From Novosphingobium lindaniclasticum LE124 (GTDB lineage Bacteria > Pseudomonadota > Alphaproteobacteria > Sphingomonadales > Sphingomonadaceae), in the NCBI RefSeq assembly GCF_000445125.1, contig NZ_ATHL01000076.1:1-64000 (forward strand): a stretch of 64,000 nucleotides of DNA, given 5' to 3'. The position numbers were made by a program, and so were the translations under genes. Position 1 is the stretch's first letter. Every line of letters starts with the position of its first letter. The notes under the pieces are model-generated. The model made no database searches. It saw only the letters and a program-made list of their open reading frames with translations, and was not told the DNA's origin. Positions 34,301 through 41,671 of this stretch are shown in pieces.

Positions 34301-35608
34301 TCAGGCGACTTCGTTCTCGCGGTAGCGGACCAGCGAAAGGAGAACGCCGCCGATCAGTGTGCCGCAGGCCATCGCGATCGCGACCGGCGCAAGGCTCCAG
34401 CCGGCCGAGAACAGCAGACCGGCAAGGATCGGTCCCAGCGCGGCGCCCGCGCGGCCGACGCCGATGACCAGGCCGGTTCCGCCGGCCCGCAAGGCCGCAG
34501 GATAGCTCTGCGCCAGCACGGCATAGAGACCGGCGATCGCGCCATTGGCGAAGAGGCAGGCCGCGGCGGCGATCAGCGAGAGCCCGCCCAGAGTGGTCGC
34601 GCCCTGGCCGAACACCGAAACGGAGATGGCGGCCAGGAACATCGAGGCGATCACCACCGGCCGGATGCCGATCTTCTGGCTGAGCAGGCTGACGGCGATC
34701 GAGCCGATCGCTCCCCCGACATTGCCCCAGACCAGCACGCCGCCGGCCAGCGCCGCCGGAAAGCCCAGATCGACGACGATCTTGGGAATCCACTTCACCA
34801 GGAAGTAGAAGGTCATCATGTGAAAGAAGTAAGTGCCGGTCAGCATGATCGTGACGCTGGCCATGCCCGGTGCGAAAAGCGCGCCGACGCCCATCTTGCG
34901 CTGCACCGGATCGGCGGGCGGCAGGGCGGCCAGCGGCTGTCGGCCCTGGCGCACCAGCGTATGGTTGATCTTCTCCAGCGCGCCGGCCGGACGCTTCAGC
35001 AGCAGGAAGGCCATGGTTTCCGGCACGAGCCAGAGCACCAGCGGAATGAAGGCGACGGTAACCACGGCGCCGAACTCGAACACGGATTCCCAGCGGCCGG
35101 TCGCTGCCAGCAGCCACGAGGCGGCCGAACCGCCGACGATCGCGCCCATTGGATAGCCGCCCGCCATGATGGCGACCGTAAGGTTGCGGCGGCGGGCGTT
35201 CGAACACTCGGCGACGACGGCATTGGTCGCAGCCAGCATGCCGCCGATGCCCAGGCCGGTGAACAGGCGATAGGCGGAGAGAATGGTGACATTCGACGCG
35301 GTGGAGGCCATTGCCATGCCGATGCCCATGATCACCAGACAGGCGAGCAACATCGGCCGGCGTCCCACTTTATCGGCCAGGCTGCCGAGGACGAAGGCGC
35401 CGATGCCCATGCCGAACAGCTCCATCGACAGCACCAGGCCCAGCGCGGCACGGTCGATGCCCCAGTCCCTGGCGATGCCGGGCGCGGCGAAGCTGATCGA
35501 GAGCACGTCGAACCCGTCGAGAGCGTTGAGCGCGGTTGCGATGGCGACGGCGATTACCTGCCGGTAATGCATCGGCTCGCGCGCAATGATGGCGCGGGGA
35601 TCTTCCAT
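34301..35608 (-). CDS. MFS transporter, aromatic acid:H+ symporter (AAHS) type
   Basis: 435 residues, 12 membrane helices, GAGGAG upstream of the ATG. Helix 1 has ALDGFDVLSISFAAPGI, the DGFD motif of the AAHS group (PcaK/MucK/BenK-like). The loop 2-3 motif is GSLADKVGRRPML, and helix 4-5 carries YRLFTGLGIGGML and the ECSNARRRN loop. It should import an aromatic or related carboxylic acid with protons across the inner membrane. It probably forms a two-step uptake unit with the porin downstream. The exact substrate cannot be read from sequence. A GGATAT inverted repeat lies 47 bases upstream. Confidence 0.88.
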   Translation of the reverse strand: MEDPRAIIAREPMHYRQVIAVAIATALNALDGFDVLSISFAAPGIARDWGIDRAALGLVLSMELFGMGIGAFVLGSLADKVGRRPMLLACLVIMGIGMAMASTASNVTILSAYRLFTGLGIGGMLAATNAVVAECSNARRRNLTVAIMAGGYPMGAIVGGSAASWLLAATGRWESVFEFGAVVTVAFIPLVLWLVPETMAFLLLKRPAGALEKINHTLVRQGRQPLAALPPADPVQRKMGVGALFAPGMASVTIMLTGTYFFHMMTFYFLVKWIPKIVVDLGFPAALAGGVLVWGNVGGAIGSIAVSLLSQKIGIRPVVIASMFLAAISVSVFGQGATTLGGLSLIAAAACLFANGAIAGLYAVLAQSYPAALRAGGTGLVIGVGRAGAALGPILAGLLFSAGWSLAPVAIAMACGTLIGGVLLSLVRYRENEVA

Positions 35609-36165
35609 GCACTTCTCCTCTGATCCGGCCCTTGGTCTTCGTGTGATGGGCTGCGGATATTTATCTGGCGATATCCCCCTCGGCGGTGGCGTCTCTCCGG
35701 CAGCTCCAGAATGGAGGCTCTACCGGACGGCGCGCTGCCGAAAGGCTGCCGGCTCCTCGCGGATGTCGCGGCGGCGCTCAAGCCGGCCTGCCGCGCATCG
35801 ATGGACAAATAGCCAAATTCGATAACCGCCCACAGTCCGTATCCCGCGTGTACCGCCGGCGTGGCGCAGGGGAAGAGGCTGAACGCAAAGGCCCATCGCG
35901 CCGGCGGCACCGGCTTGCTGCGTTCATCTGGCCTTGGCGAGCACGATCTGCTAAAGGCGGCCCTCGCGCGCGGCATGCGCATTTCCGTGAGACGAGGAAG
36001 GGCGACGATGATCCATCCGTACAACCCCTTCGCGGGCCAGCCCTAGCGTAGCGACTCGCATGGAGCCCGGCCAGGGACCTGTTTCGCTGGCCGATCCCGA
36101 ACTCGTCGGAGTCGGCCCGAACCGACCGAGACGCGAAACAGCGCGAAGCTGCATGGAATCACCTC
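35609..36165. other. Divergent intergenic region between MFS permease and ABC transporter genes
   Basis: 557 bases without a convincing gene. Besides the GGATAT repeat annotated separately, a 12-codon frame at 36008-36046 (MIHPYNPFAGQP) with a purine-rich site upstream was noticed but is too short to call. The rest shows no repeat, RNA-like structure or ORF with protein-like composition that I can support. Confidence 0.5.
35655..35676. promoter_or_regulatory. Candidate operator upstream of the AAHS permease gene
   Basis: Perfect inverted repeat GGATAT-N10-ATATCC, AT-rich in a GC-rich region, 47 bases upstream of the permease start. Spacing of arm centres (16 bases) would suit a dimeric regulator of the GntR, MarR or IclR type. 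No regulator gene is adjacent, so the binder is unknown. Confidence 0.3.
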
Positions 36166-37956
36166 ATGACCGATCAAGACGAAGACCTGTTCCCGCGCGC
36201 CGCGGTTCTGCGCAAAGTGTTGACTTTCACCTTCCGCCACTGGGCACGCGCGCCTTTGCTGGCAGCGGCCTGCGGCGGGGCCATGATGGTGGCGACCGTC
36301 ACCGAAGTTTTCGTGCCGGTCCAGGCGGGGCGGATGATCGATGCCGTCGGGAGCGGCGCCGCGGCCGATGCCTGGCGCGCTTTCGCTGCCATAACCGTGC
36401 TCGGGCTGGGACTGGTCATATTTCGGTTTCTCGGCTGGTGGGCGATCACGCCGCTGACACTCGACATGATGCGCGACGTCACGCAGGAGGCCTTCGCCCG
36501 GGTGCAGCGCCTTTCCACCGACTGGCACGCCAACGCGTTCTCCGGATCTACGGTGCGGCGCATCACGCGCGGCATGTGGGCGCTCGATACCTTGAACGAT
36601 GTGCTCCTGCTCTCGCTGCTGCCTTCGCTCACGGTCCTGGCGGCCACGGTGATCCTGCTGGCCCTGCACTGGCCGATCCTGGGTCTGGTCATGGGCCTGG
36701 GCGCGCTCGCCTATATCGCGCTGACGGTCGGACTGGCGATGCGGGTACTGGCGCCGATCGCTCGGCTTTCCAACCAGTGGGACACGCGGATCGGCGGCAT
36801 TCTGGCTGACGCCGTCGGCACCAATGCCGTCGTCAAAGCCTTCGGCGGCGAATTGCGTGAGGAGGAACTGCTCGGCCGCACCGTGGCCAAGTGGCGGCGG
36901 CGAACATGGCGCACCTGGATGGCCTTTACGTGGGCAGGCAGCGCGCAGACCAGCCTGCTATGGATCGTGCGCGCCGTCGTGACCGCCGCTGCGCTATGGC
37001 TCTGGATGCAGGGACAGGCCAGCGCCGGAGATGTCGCCTATGTGATCACCAGCTATCTCGTGCTCAACGGATATCTCCGCGACATCGGTCAGCATGTCCA
37101 CATGCTGCAGCGTTCGGTGAACGAGATGGAGGAACTGGTACAGCTGCACGACGAGCCGCTCGGCGTCGCCGATCGCACCGGTGCCGAGGCAATCCGCATA
37201 TCCGACGGAGCGGTGCGCTTCGAGGACGTCACCTTCCACTACGCCGGACAGGACAAGCCGCTGTTCGAGCACCTGAACGTGAGTATTCCCGGCGGACAGC
37301 GCGTCGGGCTGGTCGGCCCTTCGGGATCCGGCAAGACCAGTTTCGTCAAGCTGATCCAGCGCCTCTACGACGTGGAAGACGGGCGCGTGACCATCGACGG
37401 CCACGACGTGACCCAGGCCACGCAAGTCTCGCTGCGGCGGCAGGTCGCCATCGTTCCCCAGGAGCCGGTGCTGTTTCACCGAACCCTGGCCGAGAACATC
37501 GGCTATGGCCGGCCCGGCGCCAGCATCGAGGACATCGAACAGGCGGCGCGGCTTGCCAATGCGCACCACTTCGTCATGCGGCTGCCCAAGGGCTACCGTA
37601 CCCTGGTGGGCGAGCGCGGCGTGAAGCTGTCGGGCGGCGAGCGGCAGCGTATCGCCATCGCGCGAGCCTTTCTGGCAGACGCGCCGATCCTCATCCTCGA
37701 CGAGGCGACATCGAGCCTGGACTCGGAATCCGAGGCGGCCATTCAGGACGCGATGGAGCGGCTCATGGTGGGACGAACCGCCATCGTCATCGCGCACCGC
37801 CTGTCCACCGTGCGCGCGCTCGACCGTATCCTGGTGTTCCAGCGCGGCCAGATCGTGGAGGATGGCACGCACGAGGATCTGCTGAAGTCGGAGCATGGCC
37901 AGTACCGGCGGCTGTTCGAACGGCAGGCAGGCACGACGCTGGCGGAGATACATTGA
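36166..37956 (+). CDS. ABC exporter half-transporter (fused permease-ATPase)
   Basis: 596 residues. A six-helix membrane domain occupies ~20-310 (ATVTEVFVPVQAGRMID in helix 1-2, YVITSYLVLNGYLRDIG near the end). The ATPase has Walker A GPSGSGKTS (K390), signature LSGGERQRIAIARA, Walker B ILILDEATSSLDSE (D512/E513) and an intact switch histidine in VIAHRLSTV. It acts as a homodimer exporter, possibly for lipids or drugs (MsbA/McjD-like group). Substrate unknown. It stands alone: the upstream gene is divergent and the next gene starts 105 bases later. Confidence 0.92.
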   Translation: MTDQDEDLFPRAAVLRKVLTFTFRHWARAPLLAAACGGAMMVATVTEVFVPVQAGRMIDAVGSGAAADAWRAFAAITVLGLGLVIFRFLGWWAITPLTLDMMRDVTQEAFARVQRLSTDWHANAFSGSTVRRITRGMWALDTLNDVLLLSLLPSLTVLAATVILLALHWPILGLVMGLGALAYIALTVGLAMRVLAPIARLSNQWDTRIGGILADAVGTNAVVKAFGGELREEELLGRTVAKWRRRTWRTWMAFTWAGSAQTSLLWIVRAVVTAAALWLWMQGQASAGDVAYVITSYLVLNGYLRDIGQHVHMLQRSVNEMEELVQLHDEPLGVADRTGAEAIRISDGAVRFEDVTFHYAGQDKPLFEHLNVSIPGGQRVGLVGPSGSGKTSFVKLIQRLYDVEDGRVTIDGHDVTQATQVSLRRQVAIVPQEPVLFHRTLAENIGYGRPGASIEDIEQAARLANAHHFVMRLPKGYRTLVGERGVKLSGGERQRIAIARAFLADAPILILDEATSSLDSESEAAIQDAMERLMVGRTAIVIAHRLSTVRALDRILVFQRGQIVEDGTHEDLLKSEHGQYRRLFERQAGTTLAEIH

Positions 37957-38061
37957 CATTCGGTGCCGTAAGCGCGGCGACCGTCGCAAAACTGCAAAGG
38001 ATTGCCGCTAGAGCGCCGGCGTGGCGCCCGGTCTTGCGCCTTTTCCTTGATGTGACGCGGT

Positions 38062-39573
38062 GTGCTTTCGACCCAGCAACAATCGGCAGGATCCTCAGCC
38101 AGCCATCGGCATATTGCCGGTGAAGCGCGGCTGCTGGGTTATGCCAGCGGAAACTTCGGCAAGAACCTCGTTTTCGCAGGGGCCGATCTTACCGTTCTCT
38201 ATCTCCTGACGGATCTCTTCGGATTGCCCGGGGCGGTGGCCGGGCTGCTCATGCTGGTGGCGTTGGCGGGGGACCTGGTTTTCGACCTCCTGGCCGCCCT
38301 GCTGGTCATCCGCCTGCGCCGGGCGGGCAGGGGCTATCGCTGGCTGATCATGGCGGGCGCGGTGCCGGGCGGGGCCGGCTTCGCGCTGCTTTACGCGCTG
38401 CCGGCACTGGGGGCGGAGCGCCTCTGGATGGTGGCGGGCGCGCTTCTGCTGTTTCGCGGAGCCTATGCGGTGATCGACGTGCCGCACAACGCCTTGATGG
38501 CGCGCGTCACCGTGGACAGCCGCGCACGGGGCCGGGTTTCGGGTTACCGCCTGTTCTTCAGCACGATGTCCTCGCTGACGGTCGCCTCGCTGCTCACGCC
38601 TGTCGTCCAGCAGGCCGTCGCGGCGCGCGCGGTGGAAATGCTGGCACTGACCGGTTGCGCAGCCGGGCTGCTCTTCGCGATGACCATGGCCTTTTCGGCA
38701 CTGGCATCCGGCAGGGAGGATCGAAACAACACGGACGGCAAGGCGGAACGGGACGGCGAAAGCGACGGCATCGCCGTGCCAGTGCGCGATGGGCTCGTCC
38801 TTGGCATGGGCCTGCTGGCTCTGATCACCGGCTTTGCGGTCCCCACTTTCGAGCGCATGTTGCTCTACATGGGCACTTACGTCTTCCACCGGCCGGAGAC
38901 GGTAAGTTCGCTGCTGGTCGCCGTGACCTTCGGGCAGTTCCTGGGCGTGCTGCTGTGGACCACGCTGACCAACCGCCACGACAAGAGCAGTCTGCTGGCG
39001 GCGGGGCACATGCTCTGCGTCGGAAGCCTGACGCTGTTCCTCCTGTGCATGGCCTGGCCGCCCGCCCTGCTGGCTTGCGCGGTCCTGAGCGGCATGGGCT
39101 TCACCTGCGTCTTCATGTTGCCCTGGGGCCTGCTGGCCGACGCCGTGGATTTCGTCGCCTGGAAGCACGAGCGCCGTTTCGAGACGGGACTGTTCGCCTT
39201 CTATCTCGTGGCCGTGAAAGCAAGCGGCGCGGCTGCCACGGGATTGATCGGATGGTCGCTGGGGCAACTGGGCTATGTGCCCGGCGCGGCGCAATCGGCG
39301 GTGGTTCGGGGCGGGATCCTCGCGCTCGGAATCGGCGTGCCGATTGCCGGAAGCCTTGCCGCCATCGCCCTGCTGCGGCGGTTTCGCATCGGCCATGCGC
39401 GCCACGCCCGCGTCCTCTCCGCGCTGGCCGAAGGGCGCAAGCGCATCCGGCATGCGGGCTTGGCGACTGCTGCTCCCGTCAGTGCCCGGCCAGCGCCGGA
39501 GCGGAGCCCGTCTCGGGATCGTAAGCCGGATTGGCAGGATCGAGCGGCGAGGGCGAGAGGGGCACGGGCCTGA
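38062..39573 (+). CDS. GPH-family (MelB-like) sugar:cation symporter
   Basis: 503 residues from a GTG at 38062 without a clear ribosome site, so the start is uncertain. LLGYASGNFGKNLVFAGADLTVLYLLTD at the N-terminus, quoted here as LLGYASGNFGKNL and LTVLYLLTD, is the classic helix 1 of the GPH group. DVPHNALMARVT, GYRLFFSTM, and WGLLADAVDFVAWKHERRFETG-type loop residues (DAVDFV, RRFETG) follow. Twelve helices. It imports a sugar or glycoside with Na+ or H+. The last ~60 residues are Arg-rich and overlap the end of the nuclease gene on the other strand by 95 bases, which looks like an extended tail. Confidence 0.85.
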   Translation: MLSTQQQSAGSSASHRHIAGEARLLGYASGNFGKNLVFAGADLTVLYLLTDLFGLPGAVAGLLMLVALAGDLVFDLLAALLVIRLRRAGRGYRWLIMAGAVPGGAGFALLYALPALGAERLWMVAGALLLFRGAYAVIDVPHNALMARVTVDSRARGRVSGYRLFFSTMSSLTVASLLTPVVQQAVAARAVEMLALTGCAAGLLFAMTMAFSALASGREDRNNTDGKAERDGESDGIAVPVRDGLVLGMGLLALITGFAVPTFERMLLYMGTYVFHRPETVSSLLVAVTFGQFLGVLLWTTLTNRHDKSSLLAAGHMLCVGSLTLFLLCMAWPPALLACAVLSGMGFTCVFMLPWGLLADAVDFVAWKHERRFETGLFAFYLVAVKASGAAATGLIGWSLGQLGYVPGAAQSAVVRGGILALGIGVPIAGSLAAIALLRRFRIGHARHARVLSALAEGRKRIRHAGLATAAPVSARPAPERSPSRDRKPDWQDRAARARGARA

Positions 39574-40471
39574 TCGCGCTTTCCGCCCAGGCGCGGCAGA
39601 TCATGTCGCGCAGCATCGCCGCGCCCTTGCTCGCCTGCAGGATGACGAGCTCCCGCACGTCCTTGTCCTTGAAGTTCGCGAAGCGGTCGCGCTTTTCGAG
39701 GATGTAGACATATTCCATCCGGCTCGCCGCATCGTCGAGGAAGGCCAGGACGGCATCGAACATGTCTCCCTGCCGATGACCTGGTGCGCCGATGCGCGGG
39801 CCGATGTCCTTCGCGGTAAGTGCCATTCCGTCCACGAACTCGCTTTCGAAGCGGCCGTGGATGGTACGGTCGCGGGTGTAACCTTTTGGATTGTCTCCCC
39901 GCCAACCATCGCTGTTCACCGAATCGTGGAGCGGCTGCGCACCGTCACCGATGTAGTGTCCCAGGCGGATCACCTGGAAGGCGCAGTGCTGCTCGGCGAA
40001 GGCCGTGTCCTTGCCTTCGGCGCGCAAGGTGCGGATCTGGCGCATGCAGGCGATCAGGCGTTCGTAAGCCTCCATGGCGGCGTAGGGCAGGGTGCCGGTC
40101 CAACGCACATTGGTACGCGCGGCCGTCGCCGGATCGCTTTCCCTGATCGCTTCATAGTGCTTGTTGAGTGCAAGAATGAAGGCATAGCGGGAGCGTGGGA
40201 TCGGCTTCAAAAATGCAAACTGCTCCTTGAACCAGCCATGGTTGGGGTCTTCCTCGATCTTCGAGAAAGGCTCGCTGTCGCCGCGCCAGCCGTCCGGGAG
40301 CGATGCCGAGCCGGCGATGTAGTCGACATGTCGGCGCAGGAATACCGGACCGTCGTCAGGGATCGCCTCGATCGCGGCACGATCGATCACGGCGTGGGCA
40401 GTGCCGCCCCAGGCGACCGCGGGGGCGGGGAGAATGGCGGCGGCAAGGGCTGCCAGAACGAAGGGGCGCAT
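39479..40471 (-). CDS. Secreted S1/P1-like nuclease (zinc phosphodiesterase family)
   Basis: 330 residues, AGGAG before the ATG, signal peptide ending at PAVA with mature N-terminus WGGTAHAVIDRAA. S1/P1 nucleases begin WG..GH with the N-terminal Trp as a zinc ligand. Further ligand-like segments are FLRRHVDYIAG, HYIGDGAQPLHDS (H..GD..QPLH motif) and HGRFESEFVD. These enzymes cleave single-stranded nucleic acid or 3'-nucleotides in the periplasm or outside. The tail of ~70 residues is unconserved. It is the last gene of a minus-strand set with a DUF218 protein and TonB receptor, suggesting nucleotide or phosphate scavenging (inference). Confidence 0.8.
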   Translation of the reverse strand: MRPFVLAALAAAILPAPAVAWGGTAHAVIDRAAIEAIPDDGPVFLRRHVDYIAGSASLPDGWRGDSEPFSKIEEDPNHGWFKEQFAFLKPIPRSRYAFILALNKHYEAIRESDPATAARTNVRWTGTLPYAAMEAYERLIACMRQIRTLRAEGKDTAFAEQHCAFQVIRLGHYIGDGAQPLHDSVNSDGWRGDNPKGYTRDRTIHGRFESEFVDGMALTAKDIGPRIGAPGHRQGDMFDAVLAFLDDAASRMEYVYILEKRDRFANFKDKDVRELVILQASKGAAMLRDMICRAWAESAIRPVPLSPSPLDPANPAYDPETGSAPALAGH

Positions 40472-40492
40472 GTCAGGCTCCTGGAAAAGATA

Positions 40493-41671
40493 TCAGGGGT
40501 CGAGCGGATCGCGCGGGTCGACCCGGGCGGACTGCACGGACGGGCGGAATTCCAGCTCCGTGGGCGATACCCGGCGGCCGATCTTGCCGGGTTCGTAGCC
40601 GAGTTCCGCGAGGTTGCGCTGGACGAAGGCGGGGCTTTCGATCGCCGCGCTCTGGCCGGGATTGCAGACGATCACCGTGTCCTTGTCGAGCGGCGCACCC
40701 ATCGCCGTCAGCAGGCGTGTGGCATTGCGCAAGTTGGTCGTCGTGTGGCGGGCATAGGGCTCAATGACGACGGCTTCCGCCGGGACGCCATAGCGCTCGA
40801 TCAGGGCCTTGCGCATCTCTTCAGCCTCCACGAAACGCGTGGCCCGGGGATGGGCGCGGCCGCCGGTGACGATGATGAAGGGTATGTCACCTGCCGCGAA
40901 GCGGTTGGCGGCGAGGCGCAGGTGATATTTGCCGAAGGGGCTGAGCGCCATGTCCTCGACTTCCGGCCCCACGCCGGTCACGATCATTGCGCTGTAGCGA
41001 TAGCGCTTCCAGTCCAGGCCTTTGGCGCGCTTCATGGCTGCAGCGTTGAGCCCGCCTGCGAGCGGTTCGAAGCCGGCGGCGTCGGTGCGATCGCTGACGT
41101 CGAGCAGGGCCAGCGCGAACTCGATGCTGGGATCAAGCCCCTGGGCCGAAGCGGCACGCGGCGTCCGAGCGAGCCAGGCGGCAGCCTGAAGGCGGGCGCG
41201 CGTCTCCTGCGGGTCAATCGTGCCCGCGCCGTCGATCTGCGGATAGGAGGGAACCTGACCGAGGCCGAAAGTCCGCACGATGGCGTTGACGCCGTCGAGT
41301 TCGCGCTTCGTCTGGGCGGCAGGGCCGTCATCGGCCCGGGCAGCGCCGGCCGAGGCGTCGGCGGCACGCGCCAGGGCGGCGCTCTCTGCGGAAGTCCATA
41401 CCATGGCCTGGGCGAGGCAGCCGAGATCCGAGCCGCAGGCATCGCGGCGATCCTGCCGGGCGCGTAGCAGGGTCGCCACTTCGGGTTTCGCCTTCAAGTG
41501 GTCCAGTGCGGCGGCATTCTTCCCGAGCGTATCGAACAGCGGGAACAGGCGACTGGAAAGCGCTTCGGTTTCGAGGTCGCGAACCGCCCCGGCCGAAGCC
41601 GGGGCGGAAGCGAGCGAGAGCAGGGCGGCCGCGCCTAAAACGGCCGCCGCACGGTACGCCGTCTTGCGCAT
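40493..41671 (-). CDS. Exported DUF218 (YdcF/SanA-like) protein
   Basis: 392 residues from ATG at 41671, which overlaps the TonB receptor stop by one base (TAATG). The signal peptide ends near APASAGAV. Residues ~25-220 form a helical domain I do not recognise. The DUF218 domain follows, with MIVTGVGPEVEDMAL, LRLAANRFAAGDIPFIIVTGG as separate pieces LRLAANRF and FIIVTGGRAHP, EAEEMRKALIERYGVP, VIEPYARHTTTNLRNA and VIVCNPGQS. The family is linked to envelope integrity in E. coli (SanA, YdcF), with a nucleotide-like pocket proposed. The large helical N-terminal extension is unlike YdcF. Confidence 0.8.
   Translation of the reverse strand: MRKTAYRAAAVLGAAALLSLASAPASAGAVRDLETEALSSRLFPLFDTLGKNAAALDHLKAKPEVATLLRARQDRRDACGSDLGCLAQAMVWTSAESAALARAADASAGAARADDGPAAQTKRELDGVNAIVRTFGLGQVPSYPQIDGAGTIDPQETRARLQAAAWLARTPRAASAQGLDPSIEFALALLDVSDRTDAAGFEPLAGGLNAAAMKRAKGLDWKRYRYSAMIVTGVGPEVEDMALSPFGKYHLRLAANRFAAGDIPFIIVTGGRAHPRATRFVEAEEMRKALIERYGVPAEAVVIEPYARHTTTNLRNATRLLTAMGAPLDKDTVIVCNPGQSAAIESPAFVQRNLAELGYEPGKIGRRVSPTELEFRPSVQSARVDPRDPLDP

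Noticed and set aside
36008..36046. 12-codon frame MIHPYNPFAGQP before the ABC exporter gene
   Set aside because: Too short to separate from chance and with no attenuator structure downstream.
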